From Pseudoflavonifractor sp902362925 (lineage in GTDB: Bacteria > Bacillota > Clostridia > Oscillospirales > Oscillospiraceae), in the NCBI GenBank assembly GCA_902362925.1, contig CABIYL010000011.1: DNA of 64,000 nt; one strand, given 5' to 3'. The notes under the pieces were generated by a model. It had not been told where the DNA came from and searched no databases. It worked only from the letters and a program-made list of their open reading frames with translations. Positions 23,570-31,335 of this stretch are shown piece by piece. A program made the position numbers and the translations under genes. Every line of letters starts with the position of its first letter. Position 1 is the first letter of the stretch.

Positions 23570-24373
23570 TTACATGAGCTTCACGGTGTAGTAGACAGCC
23601 ATGATCAGCACCCATGCGGTGGGCACCGCGTAGTAAACCATCTCGCCCACCCCGGTTCCGAGAATCAGAGAGGCAATCAGAACCAGAGCCATCAGCACGC
23701 AGCTGATATAGATGAGGAGGTAGTTGGCGGTCTTGGGCAGGAGCTCGATCTTCTTCTCCTTCAGGGTCAGAACACCCTCGCTGCGCTGAGCGGCGGCCGC
23801 CACAGCAGCCACAACAATCAGCACCACCAGCATCAGGCCCATGGCCAGGTAGGTCTTCAGGCCGCCGCTGCTGGTGAACCGGACATAGATACCCAGCACA
23901 CCGGCGGCACAAGCGACCGCCACGGCAAAGAACTCGAGCTGATAGATGTAGTACACAAAGGCCAGCACTGCCAGCACGACATTGGCGAAAATCAGGAACT
24001 CCACGCCAGTGGCGTTAAACTTCCATACCAGCGCGCTGTATACGCCCACCATAACCAGGAACACACCCAGCGCCCAGAGGAACATGCCGTGTTTTCCCTT
24101 TTTCCACCGGCTGTACGCCAGCACGAGGACTGCCGCTCCGGCGATGATGCCCGCGAAGGTGATGACCTTCAGTGCGGAACCGATGGCCACAGCCAGGTTG
24201 ATACCGAACTCATCCACGCTAAAGTTGATGAAATATTTCTGGGTCATCAGCAGCAGGAACTCCAGAACCACCGCTCCTACAATCCAGTAGAGAACCTTGG
24301 TAAGCGCGATGTCCTCCTGCCGCTGCTTCTCTGCCTTCAGCCGCTGCTTTTCCAGTTTTTCTCTGCTATTCAT
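23570..24373 (-). CDS. Uncharacterised polytopic membrane protein
   Basis: A 267-residue protein with a basic hydrophilic N terminus (about 1-24, LEKQRLKAEKQRQED) and about eight predicted membrane helices. A loop SEGVLTLKEKKIELLPKTANY lies between helices 6 and 7. I do not recognise the family. It stands alone between the Na/Pi transporter (convergent) and a divergent deacetylase lipoprotein. No catalytic motif is apparent. Confidence 0.75.
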   Translation of the reverse strand: MNSREKLEKQRLKAEKQRQEDIALTKVLYWIVGAVVLEFLLLMTQKYFINFSVDEFGINLAVAIGSALKVITFAGIIAGAAVLVLAYSRWKKGKHGMFLWALGVFLVMVGVYSALVWKFNATGVEFLIFANVVLAVLAFVYYIYQLEFFAVAVACAAGVLGIYVRFTSSGGLKTYLAMGLMLVVLIVVAAVAAAAQRSEGVLTLKEKKIELLPKTANYLLIYISCVLMALVLIASLILGTGVGEMVYYAVPTAWVLIMAVYYTVKLM

Positions 24374-24702
24374 TTATCCATCTCCTATGGAAATTCTCCT
24401 GCGCCGCCGGCAGGTGCGAGGAACCAATCCTCTGTATTTTACCAGAAAGTGACCCGCTTTGCAACTAGAAAAACCATCCGGCAGCCTGTTTCAAAAAATT
24501 TCGTCTTTTTTCCTCCCTCTGAAAACTTTTTCGCCCTTTCCTCCGTCAATCCTTTGCCTCCCGGTGCACCCGTATAAACCTGAAAAAATTTTAAGGATTT
24601 GTAACCCCTTTGTTATCTACTTTTCCGTTTTTTTGTCGTATGATATTGGTTACTGGCAAGGCACAATACACAGAGAATTATCTTGCAGGAGGAACGCTTT
24701 CC

Positions 24703-25971
24703 ATGAGAAGAAAAATGAACCGTTTACTCGCATTAGGGCTTGCTCTGGCCCTGATGCTGCCCCTGGCCGCCTGTAAATCCACCGGCAGCGGCGGACAGCC
24801 CCAGGCCCCTGCGCCCTCCCCCAGCGAGACGCAGCCCGCCCCCACCCCCACACCCGAGCCTGTGGACCCCTACGACGCGGTGCGCAACTACTGGAGCGAG
24901 GACCAGCTCACCCAGGCCTGGGGTCCCAGCCAGCCGGTGGAGCACCTGTTCTTCCACCCCGTCATCGCCTATCCGGAGTACACCTTCTCCAGCGCCATCT
25001 CTGAGGAGCGTCAGAACGGTCTGGATGACTGGATGGTGACGGCGGACGAGTTCAAGAAGATCATTCAGAACGTCTATGACAAGGGCTACATCCTGGTGAA
25101 TATGGGGGATGTGTGGAGCGAGGTCACCGATGAGAACGGTGTGACCCGGATGCAGCGCAACACCCTGATGCTCCCCGAGGGCAAGAAGCCCCTCATCATC
25201 TCCTTTGACGACGTGAACTACTACGACTACATGCTGGCAGAGGGCTTCACCTCCAAGCTGGTGCTGGGGGACGACGGCCAGATCTGGGCCGAGACCCGTG
25301 ACCCCTTCACCGGTGAGGTCTCCCTCACTCAGGACCTGGACGCCACGCCCATCCTGGACAATTTCGTCCTGGAGCACCCCGACTTCTCCCTCAACGGCGC
25401 CAAGGCCATCTACTCCCTCACCGGCTATCAGGGCATCTTCGGCTACCGCACCCAGAACGACATCGACATTGCAGCCGATGACCCCGCCCGTCCCGCCTTT
25501 GACGCCAAGCGTGCCGCTGAGATTGAGGCGGTCAAGCCCATCATCGAGCGTCTGAAGGAGACCGGCTGGACCTTCGGTTCCCACACCTGGGGCCACATCC
25601 GTCTGGACATGGACGACATGGCCTGGATTCAGCGGGACACTGTCCGCTGGGCGGAAGAGGTTGGTTCTCTCGTCGGCCCCACCAACATTCTCTTCTATCC
25701 CCACGGCGCCCGTCCCGACGGCAACGACTGGCACAAGACCGGCCCCGCCTTCCAGTATCTCCAGAGCCAGGGCTTCCGCATCTTCGCCAGCGTGGGCATC
25801 AACTCCTTCTCCTATATCAAGGATGACATCTGCGCCGTCATCTGCGACCGGCTCCACCCCGACGGAACCACCCTCCGCTGGGCCCGCAGCCGCTACCTCC
25901 AGTTCTACGACGCCCAGGAGATCATCGACCTGTCTCTCCGCCCCGACCGGGGTTACGATTTCAGCAAGTAA
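24703..25971 (+). CDS. Polysaccharide deacetylase-like lipoprotein
   Basis: An exported lipoprotein of 422 residues. It has a signal peptide with lipobox LPLAAC (Cys about 23) and a Ser/Pro-rich linker (about 25-55), followed by a NodB-like domain: the metal-binding start ISFDDVNYYDY (about 165), GSHTWGHIRLDMDD with the His pair (about 292) and LFYPHGARPDGND (about 328). Such enzymes remove acetyl or similar groups from peptidoglycan or other envelope glycans. The first Asp pair DD is present where NodB proteins need a catalytic Asp. The ATG at 24703 follows AGGAGGA. Bases 24374-24702 hold a TATGAT at 24639-24644 with a weak -35 and nothing else obvious. Confidence 0.87.
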   Translation: MRRKMNRLLALGLALALMLPLAACKSTGSGGQPQAPAPSPSETQPAPTPTPEPVDPYDAVRNYWSEDQLTQAWGPSQPVEHLFFHPVIAYPEYTFSSAISEERQNGLDDWMVTADEFKKIIQNVYDKGYILVNMGDVWSEVTDENGVTRMQRNTLMLPEGKKPLIISFDDVNYYDYMLAEGFTSKLVLGDDGQIWAETRDPFTGEVSLTQDLDATPILDNFVLEHPDFSLNGAKAIYSLTGYQGIFGYRTQNDIDIAADDPARPAFDAKRAAEIEAVKPIIERLKETGWTFGSHTWGHIRLDMDDMAWIQRDTVRWAEEVGSLVGPTNILFYPHGARPDGNDWHKTGPAFQYLQSQGFRIFASVGINSFSYIKDDICAVICDRLHPDGTTLRWARSRYLQFYDAQEIIDLSLRPDRGYDFSK

Positions 25972-25976
25972 GATGC

Positions 25977-26011
25977 AGCGGGACCTGCTTTGTGGCAGGT
26001 CCCGCTTTTTT
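25977..26011 (+). terminator. Terminator after the deacetylase lipoprotein
   Basis: 12-bp stem (25977-25988 with 25995-26006), 6-base loop, T run. Confidence 0.9.
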
Positions 26012-26022
26012 CATCAGCACGC

Positions 26023-26056
26023 AAAAAAGCCCGGAGCAAAATGCTCCGGGCTTTTG
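26023..26056 (-). terminator. Terminator of the acidic zinc-ribbon protein gene
   Basis: 14-bp stem (26025-26038 with 26042-26055) with AAA loop; the minus strand ends in TTTTTT. Confidence 0.88.
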
Positions 26057-26066
26057 TTGTTGGATT

Positions 26067-26537
26067 TTACTCCTCGTCGCCGTGGTCGTGATCGTGGTCG
26101 CAGCCACAGCCGCAGCCGCACTCGTCATCCTCGCAGTCGCCCACGTCGATGACAAACTTGCCCTTGCAGTTGGGGCACTCCACGGTGCCGGCCTCCAGCA
26201 CGTCCTCGTCGATGACCAGGGAGTCGCCGCAGTTGGGGCACTCGACCTCGAAGAAGTCGTCGTCGCCGCAGCAGTCGCACTCGTCCTCGTCGTCGTCCTC
26301 ATCCTCGTCGTCCTCGTCGTAGACAACCTTCTCCACGTCGGAGAGATCGTCGGAAATGGCGTCGATCTCCTCGCCCATGGCCTCCATGTTGTCCTCCATG
26401 TCCTCGATGGACAGGCCGACCTCTTCCAGGATGCCGATCATCACGCTGATGAGCTTGCCCTCCTTGGACTCCTCGGTGTCCAGCTTCATGCCCTCGGCCA
26501 GGCCCTTCAGGTACGCGACCTTCTCAGAAATCGTCAT
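26067..26537 (-). CDS. Acidic zinc-ribbon protein with Cys/His-rich tail
   Basis: A 156-residue, very acidic protein. The N-terminal helical part (MTISEKVAYLKGLAEGMKL) resembles clostridial proteins annotated with a CD1247-type N-terminal domain (from memory). A run of Asp/Glu (about 72-88) leads to a zinc ribbon with CDCC, then ECPNCGDSLVI and ECPNCKGKFVI pairs; the extreme C terminus is CGCGCGCDHDHDHGDEE, likely metal-binding. Start ATG at 26537 with AAAGGAGAT 7 bases upstream; a longer frame from 26603 lacks one. Function unknown; a metal-buffering or nucleic-acid role are both possible. Confidence 0.75.
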   Translation of the reverse strand: MTISEKVAYLKGLAEGMKLDTEESKEGKLISVMIGILEEVGLSIEDMEDNMEAMGEEIDAISDDLSDVEKVVYDEDDEDEDDDEDECDCCGDDDFFEVECPNCGDSLVIDEDVLEAGTVECPNCKGKFVIDVGDCEDDECGCGCGCDHDHDHGDEE

Positions 26538-26631
26538 GTTTAATCTCCTTTCACACTCATCCTTTTGGGACCGTTCGAAAGTGGATCTTTCATCATGGCT
26601 CACCCGTGCGGCGCTGTGCCGCCAGGTATTG

Positions 26632-26668
26632 CTCAGGCCTTGCAGTACTTCAGATGCTCACTGCTGTG
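26632..26668 (-). repeat. Diverged copy of the efp 3' end (R1)
   Basis: On the minus strand it reads SSEHLKYCKA then TGA, matching the EF-P C terminus TGEYLERCKA in most positions. A partial, diverged duplicate. Confidence 0.7.
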
Positions 26669-26670
26669 AC

Positions 26671-26715
26671 TGAACTCAGGCCTTGCAGCGCTCCAGATAC
26701 TCGCCGGTGCGGGTG
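26671..26715 (-). repeat. Near-identical copy of the efp 3' end (R2)
   Basis: 45 bases identical to 26892-26936 except one (TGA instead of the TAA stop). It encodes TRTGEYLERCKA-stop with no gene upstream of it. Together with R1 and the true end (26892-26936) this makes three tandem efp 3' ends. Confidence 0.9.
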
Positions 26716-26860
26716 GCCCGTCCAAATTGAAATTTGTCCGGGGACCCTTTTCCACTTCCGCGGGCGGAATGAATCCGCCCTGCGGCAAGATTTTGCCACA
26801 GGCAAAATGCTTGTACGCGCTGTCGCGCGCCCCGCTGTGCGGGGCCCCGCCGACACCCGC
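26709..26860. repeat. Hairpin island between the duplicated efp ends
   Basis: Between R2 and the true efp end lies a chain of short palindromes: 26723-26736 (5 bp), 26762-26780 (7 bp, ATGAA loop), about 26787-26812 (8 bp around ACA plus 4 bp with a bulge), 26817-26831 (GCGC-rich) and 26829-26845 (7 bp, TGT loop). GCGGGTG at 26709-26715 and CACCCGC near 26854-26860 could close them as an outer stem. No gene is supported in 26538-26896. Confidence 0.6.
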
Positions 26861-26896
26861 GTGGGAACCGGTCGTATTCTCCGGCGTTGTCTGAAC

Positions 26897-27460
26897 TTAG
26901 GCCTTGCAGCGCTCCAGATACTCGCCGGTGCGGGTGTCGATCTTGATGCGGTCGCCGGGGTTGATGAACAGGGGCACCTTGATCTCCGTGCCGGTCTCCA
27001 GGGTGGCGGGCTTGGTCACGTTGGTGGCGGTGTCGCCGCGGAAGCCGGGATCGGTCTCGGTGACCTCCAGCTCGACGAACGTGGGAGGCTCCACGGAGAA
27101 GATCTTGCCCTTGTAGGAGTTGATCTTGCAGGACATGTTCTCCTTCACGAAGCGGAAGTTGTCGCCCAGCACGTGGCCGTCGATGGGCACCAGATCATAG
27201 GTCTCGGGGTCCATGAAGTAGTAGAGATCGCCGTCGTTGTAGCTGTACTCCATGTCCTTGCGCTCCACGAAGGCCTCCTCAAACTTGGCGGTGGGGTTGA
27301 AGGAGGTCTCGGTCACGCCGCCGGTGATGACGTTCTTCATCTTGGTGCGGACAAAGGCCGCGCCCTTGCCGGGCTTCACGTGCTGGAACTCGACCACCTG
27401 CATAACCTGGCCGTCCATCTCAAAGGTCATGCCGTTACGAAAATCGCTTGCACTAATCAT
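26897..27460 (-). CDS. efp: Translation elongation factor P
   Basis: Three-domain factor that binds between P and E sites and relieves ribosome stalling at polyproline. The 187 residues match the family length. It starts MISASDFRNGMTF; the tip loop is VKPGKGAAF with the modifiable-type Lys at K32; the middle and C-terminal OB folds include the signature KPATLETGTEIKVPLFINPGDRIKIDTRTGEYLER. The ATG at 27460 follows GGAGG by 9 bases, and the frame upstream to 27511 has no site. Downstream of the M24 peptidase gene by 123 bases, a common efp-pepP arrangement. Two extra copies of its last codons lie just beyond its end. Confidence 0.97.
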   Translation of the reverse strand: MISASDFRNGMTFEMDGQVMQVVEFQHVKPGKGAAFVRTKMKNVITGGVTETSFNPTAKFEEAFVERKDMEYSYNDGDLYYFMDPETYDLVPIDGHVLGDNFRFVKENMSCKINSYKGKIFSVEPPTFVELEVTETDPGFRGDTATNVTKPATLETGTEIKVPLFINPGDRIKIDTRTGEYLERCKA

Positions 27461-27583
27461 GGGTATCGTCCTCCAAAATTTGGTATCTTGTGGGGGTTCA
27501 CATATTATCAAGTCATTTTACCGTATTCTGCCCGCTTTTGCAAGAGCTTTTCCCCCCTGCGGGCAGAATTTTAAGGAAATTGC

Positions 27584-28648
27584 TCAGAGCACAATGAGAT
27601 CCTTGGGGGCTTTGGTGATATCGATGCAGCCGTCCTCGGTCATGATGGCCACATCCTCGATACGCACGCCGAAACGGCCGGGGAGATAGATGCCGGGCTC
27701 GGCGGACACCGCGGCGCCAACAGGCATCAGGGTCTCGTCCCGCAGGTTGGCGTTGGGGGACTCGTGAATCTCAATACCCACGCTGTGGCCGTAGCCGTGG
27801 CCGAAGTACTCGCCGTAGCCGGCGTCCTCGATGACCTTACGGGCGGCGGCGTCGATGCTCTTGCCGGTGACGCCCGCCTTGGAGGCGGCCAGACCGGCCA
27901 GCTGGGCCTGGAGCACCACGTTGTACACCTTCCGCATCTCCTCGGTGGGCTCACCCAGGGCAACGGTACGGGTCATGTCGGAGCAGTAGCCGTTGTAGAT
28001 GCAGCCGAAGTCCATGGTGATGAACTCGCCGTTCTCCACCTTCTTGTCGCTGGGCACGCCGTGGGGCAGGCTGCCATTGGGGCCGGAGACCACGATGGGG
28101 TCAAAGGACATCTTCTGAGCGCCGAAGCGAAGCATGTCGTACTCCAGCTTGGCGGCAATCTCCTTCTCGGTGACGCCGGGCTTGATGAACTTGAGAATCT
28201 CGTCAAAGGCCCGCTCGGAGATCCGCTGGGCCTGCACCATGGCGTCCAGCTCCTCCTGGTCCTTGGCGGCGCGGAGGCCGTTGACCAGACCCTGGGCGGG
28301 CACCAGCTCCACCTGGAGGGCGCCATCCAGGCGCTTGTACTCGGCCACGGTCATGTAGCTGTCCTCAAAGCCCATCTTGTGGATACCCAGGTCGTCAATG
28401 GCCTTCTGGATCAGGGTGGGATAGCTCAGAGAGCGGCTGGTCATGGTGATGGCCGCGCCGGTGACGGTCTTCTCCGCCGCCTCGATGTAGCGGGAGTCGG
28501 TGAAGTAGCGGCACTCGTTGGCGGTCACCACCACATAGCCCTCGCCGTGGAAGCCCACGCCGTAGAACTCGCCGGGGGCGCTGGAGAGCAGCATGGCGTC
28601 AATTTCGTATTCGGGCAGCTTGGCTGCGATTTGCTTCAGATGGTTCAT
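27584..28648 (-). CDS. M24-family aminopeptidase (Xaa-Pro type)
   Basis: Cytosolic metallopeptidase that removes residues N-terminal to proline (aminopeptidase P/prolidase family), 354 residues. Creatinase-like N domain (about 1-125), then the pita-bread catalytic domain with all five metal ligands visible: Asp in ITMDFGCIYNGY, Asp in CSDMTRTV, His in GHGYGHSVGIEIHE, Glu in AEPGIYLPG and Glu in VRIEDVAIM. Directly upstream of efp, which acts on proline-rich stretches; the pairing is widespread in Firmicutes. The ATG has an AAAGGAAG site. Confidence 0.93.
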   Translation of the reverse strand: MNHLKQIAAKLPEYEIDAMLLSSAPGEFYGVGFHGEGYVVVTANECRYFTDSRYIEAAEKTVTGAAITMTSRSLSYPTLIQKAIDDLGIHKMGFEDSYMTVAEYKRLDGALQVELVPAQGLVNGLRAAKDQEELDAMVQAQRISERAFDEILKFIKPGVTEKEIAAKLEYDMLRFGAQKMSFDPIVVSGPNGSLPHGVPSDKKVENGEFITMDFGCIYNGYCSDMTRTVALGEPTEEMRKVYNVVLQAQLAGLAASKAGVTGKSIDAAARKVIEDAGYGEYFGHGYGHSVGIEIHESPNANLRDETLMPVGAAVSAEPGIYLPGRFGVRIEDVAIMTEDGCIDITKAPKDLIVL

Positions 28649-28667
28649 AGTGATTACTTCCTTTCTC

Positions 28668-28979
28668 TTATTTCCTGCGCGTTTTCTCCGGCAGTTCCCG
28701 GATGCGCGTCACATAGTCCAGATTGATGAGCTCCAGCTTATCGCCTGTACGGAGGGAGATCCAGTTTCCATCCAGCTTCTCCAGCACACCGGTGGCCCCG
28801 CTGAGGCCCTCCATATCAAGCGCACAGCGTTTTCCCAGCATCTGCTCTATGATGGCCTGACTCATATTCCCCGCTCGCCTCCTTCTGTTTCTCCTCCGGC
28901 GGCGCTGCGCAGTGCGGCGCCGCTTCATCAAAAGTACGATGATAACAGCCATGAATACTACCCATATGGCCGGATTCAT
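28668..28979 (-). CDS. Small anchored protein with Sm-like C-terminal half
   Basis: 103 residues: one N-terminal membrane helix (about 4-20, IWVVFMAVIIVLLM), a strikingly basic stretch of about 18 residues (RRRTAQRRRRRNRRRRAG), then a compact beta-rich domain (ALDMEGLSGATGVLEKLDGNWISLRT...LDYVTRIREL) reminiscent of small clostridial proteins with an Sm/Hfq-like look. I do not know its function. The ATG at 28979 has AGGAGGTG 8 bases upstream, so it is preferred to the GTG at 28988. The gene precedes the M24 peptidase by 19 bases and is probably cotranscribed with it and efp. Confidence 0.7.
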   Translation of the reverse strand: MNPAIWVVFMAVIIVLLMKRRRTAQRRRRRNRRRRAGNMSQAIIEQMLGKRCALDMEGLSGATGVLEKLDGNWISLRTGDKLELINLDYVTRIRELPEKTRRK

Positions 28980-29007
28980 CGGCTGCACCTCCTATGCGCT
29001 GCGGCAG

Positions 29008-29856
29008 TCAGCCCTGCGCCGCCTGATACAGCTTTTTCATGGTCACTGCGTCCTCGGCCTGTGTTCCGGCCGATTCGCAGATAAAGGTGGGATTCCAGTT
29101 CCTGCGTGCAATCTCGGCCATCAGGGGCGCCGGGTCGGGGCCGAACTCGTCCTGGTCAAAGGTCAGGTGCATCTTCTCGCCGCCGCCCAGGGTGAACTGA
29201 ATCTTTGAGAAGTGGCTGTGGAAGCGGGACGCCCGCTCCTCTCCCAGCACCTCCGCCACCCGGTCCAGCATGCGGACACATGCCTCATGGCCTTCCAGTT
29301 CTCCCAGAGTGCGGGCGTACAGGTGGCCGAAGTCGATACAGGGGGTGAGCCGCTCATCCAGCGTACACAGCTCCAGCACCTCATCCAGGTCGCCCAGCTG
29401 ATTGATTTTGCCCATGGTCTCGGGACAGAGGGTGATGTGGCCAAAGCCCTCGCCGTCCACAGCGGCCACGATCTCCTTGAGGGAGTTCAGGGCGATGTCC
29501 TGGGCCTCCCGGCGGGTGCGCTTCATCAGCGCCCCGGAGTGGATGACCACCCGGGTAGCCCCCATCCAGTCCGCCGCACGGCAGGCGGCGATGATATAAC
29601 CCGTGGTCTTTTTCAGGCTCTCCGGGTCAGGGTTGGCCAGGTTGATGAAGTAGGGCGCGTGGAGGGACAGCGCCACGCTGTTTGCCGCCGCGGCGGCGCC
29701 CAGCTTCCGGGCCGTCTCCTCCCCCACATTGACTCCCTTGCCGCACTGGTACTCGTAGGCGTCCAGCCCCAGCTCGCTGAGCCAGCGGGGGGCGTCCACC
29801 GAGGATTTATAGGGAAATGATTCCGCGTTTCCCGCGGGTCCGAATTTTGCGCTCAT
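29008..29856 (-). CDS. Endonuclease IV-like TIM-barrel protein
   Basis: A 282-residue AP-endonuclease family 2 protein (xylose-isomerase-like TIM barrel), the group that cuts DNA at abasic sites with a zinc cluster. Segments seen: LSLHAPYFINLANP, RVVIHSGA, LCPETMGKINQLG, CIDFGHLYAR, RFHSHFSKI and TFICESAG, in the same order as endonuclease IV motifs (HAPY.NLA, HPG, LENT, DTcHa, H.NDS, LETP). Several are diverged: HSHF replaces HLND, and ETMG replaces ENTAG. DNA repair is likely but a sugar-phosphate role cannot be excluded. Overlaps the yqeG stop by 4 bases. Confidence 0.82.
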   Translation of the reverse strand: MSAKFGPAGNAESFPYKSSVDAPRWLSELGLDAYEYQCGKGVNVGEETARKLGAAAAANSVALSLHAPYFINLANPDPESLKKTTGYIIAACRAADWMGATRVVIHSGALMKRTRREAQDIALNSLKEIVAAVDGEGFGHITLCPETMGKINQLGDLDEVLELCTLDERLTPCIDFGHLYARTLGELEGHEACVRMLDRVAEVLGEERASRFHSHFSKIQFTLGGGEKMHLTFDQDEFGPDPAPLMAEIARRNWNPTFICESAGTQAEDAVTMKKLYQAAQG

Positions 29857-30365
29857 AATGTTCTCCTGTTGTTTCGTCTTCCCAGAAGCCGGAAGGGCTC
29901 CTCCACCGCGTAGCGGATGTAGCGCCCGGGATTGCCCGCCAGCTCAATGGGCTCCACCATCAGCGCCTTTACGCCGGAGCGCCTGGCTCCCAGGATATCG
30001 GTAAAAATCTGGTCCCCCACCATGGCGGTCTGCTCGGGCTTCCGGCCCATGCGCTCCATGGCCCTGAAATACCCGGCTGTGCCCGGCTTCCCCGAGTGTC
30101 CCTGGTAAGGGATACCCAGCGCCTGGGCAAAATGGCTGGCCCGGGTGGGCTTGCGGCTGTTGGACAGGAGGTAGAGCTCCACCCCTGCCGCCTCCAACTT
30201 CTCCTTCCAGTCCCGCAGGGGCTGGTCCGGCTCGGGCTGGCCGTATTTGGCCAGTGTGTTGTCCAGATCCGCCAGAAGGAGGGTAATCCCCGCCGCCTTC
30301 AGCGCCGCAGGGTCGATATTGTAAATACTGTCATACACCCGGTGGGGTATCAGGGAAAAAGGCAA
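29853..30365 (-). CDS. yqeG: YqeG-type HAD phosphatase
   Basis: A 170-residue HAD-superfamily IIIA phosphatase. Motif I is LLADLDNTLAKYG (DxDxT) near residue 27, motif II the YLLSNS with Ser, then Lys and motif III/IV MVGDQIFTDILGARRSG. Bacillus YqeG belongs to the same family and begins, like this one, with an amphipathic stretch IPHRVYDSIYNIDPAAL. The TTG at 30365 is preferred because GAGGTG lies 6 bases upstream; the open frame extends far beyond but without support. Substrate unknown. Cotranscribed with the endonuclease IV-like gene. Confidence 0.85.
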   Translation of the reverse strand: MPFSLIPHRVYDSIYNIDPAALKAAGITLLLADLDNTLAKYGQPEPDQPLRDWKEKLEAAGVELYLLSNSRKPTRASHFAQALGIPYQGHSGKPGTAGYFRAMERMGRKPEQTAMVGDQIFTDILGARRSGVKALMVEPIELAGNPGRYIRYAVEEPFRLLGRRNNRRTL

Positions 30366-30419
30366 ACCGTTCACCTCATCTGTTCTGCTTCTAAGCCTTA
30401 GCATGCCCGCATAGACTGC

Positions 30420-30448
30420 ATTATAGCATTTCGGCAAAACATGGACAA
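30420..30448 (-). promoter_or_regulatory. Promoter of the yqeG operon
   Basis: Minus strand TTGTCC (30443-30448) and TATAAT (30420-30425), 17-base spacer. Confidence 0.7.
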
Positions 30449-30464
30449 GGGGGTACCATCCATT

Positions 30465-31241
30465 ATGCGTTCCAAAACCCAACTGATTCTCACCGTCCCG
30501 CCCGCTGACAGCCGCGCTGCCTCCCGGCTGGGTCTGCCCCTGGCCCACGCGGCCTACCGGGTTGGAGGCGGTCCCCATCTCTTCCGTGCCAACATGCCGG
30601 TGGCGGTCCGGGGGGGACTGATGGCCATCGACGACGCCGGCTTTGACGGTCTGGGCCAGGCCCTGCCCTTCTGCCATGAGGTCATGCGGGAGTGCTCCGC
30701 CCGGGGCTTTGACGGGGTTATCTGCGCCTTTCGTCCCCGGCCGCTCACCGTGCTGGGACAGATTGTCTCCCAGCTGGGGGAGCTGATGCACAAGCGGGGC
30801 TGGTCCCTGTACGTCCCCGAGGCCTACGCCGGCTTCTCCGACAAGACCCGGGTGCTCATCCCCACCGCCCTGTCGGGCGGCTCCCTCCGCCAGCGGCTGG
30901 CCGAGGCAGCGGAGGCGTATGGAGCCGGACGTGTGGTCCTGGACGTGGAGCTGGTGCGGCAGGACTTCTTTCTCCCCTCCCCCACCGGTCAGGGCGTGCC
31001 CATGACCGGCGAGGAGCTGAGCAAAAGGATGGAGGAGCTGAGCCCGTCGGTGTTCTTCTCCAACGAGCTGTGCGCCCACTACTTCACCTACATGTCCCCC
31101 AAGACCGGCGCCCATTTCGTCCTCTTTGACGACGCCGGCAGCATCCGCAAAAAGCTCCAGCTCTCCCGCAGCCTGGACATTGACCGGGCCGTCCTCTCCT
31201 ATCCGGACACCGCCGAGCTGCTGCCCCAGATTCTCACCTGA
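30465..31241 (+). CDS. Uncharacterised protein, possible GH18-like TIM barrel
   Basis: 258 residues without a signal peptide or membrane helix. The visible pattern of alternating hydrophobic strands and helices (GLMAIDDAGFDG, GFDGVICAFRPRP, GWSLYVPEAYAGF, RVVLDVELVRQDFF, SPSVFFSNEL, HFVLFDDAGSI) suggests a TIM barrel; the acidic strand ends are like glycosidases, but the DxxDxDxE motif of true chitinases is not present. The ATG at 30465 follows AAGGGGGTA; an earlier ATG at 30441 lies inside the divergent yqeG promoter. I do not assign a function. Confidence 0.65.
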   Translation: MRSKTQLILTVPPADSRAASRLGLPLAHAAYRVGGGPHLFRANMPVAVRGGLMAIDDAGFDGLGQALPFCHEVMRECSARGFDGVICAFRPRPLTVLGQIVSQLGELMHKRGWSLYVPEAYAGFSDKTRVLIPTALSGGSLRQRLAEAAEAYGAGRVVLDVELVRQDFFLPSPTGQGVPMTGEELSKRMEELSPSVFFSNELCAHYFTYMSPKTGAHFVLFDDAGSIRKKLQLSRSLDIDRAVLSYPDTAELLPQILT

Positions 31242-31335
31242 ACGGCCTTCACGGCTTGCCTTCCCCGGCGCCCCATGATATGATAAGAAGAGGAAAAATC
31301 TCCCGGCATTATCATAAAGAAGGGGGCGCCGCTCC

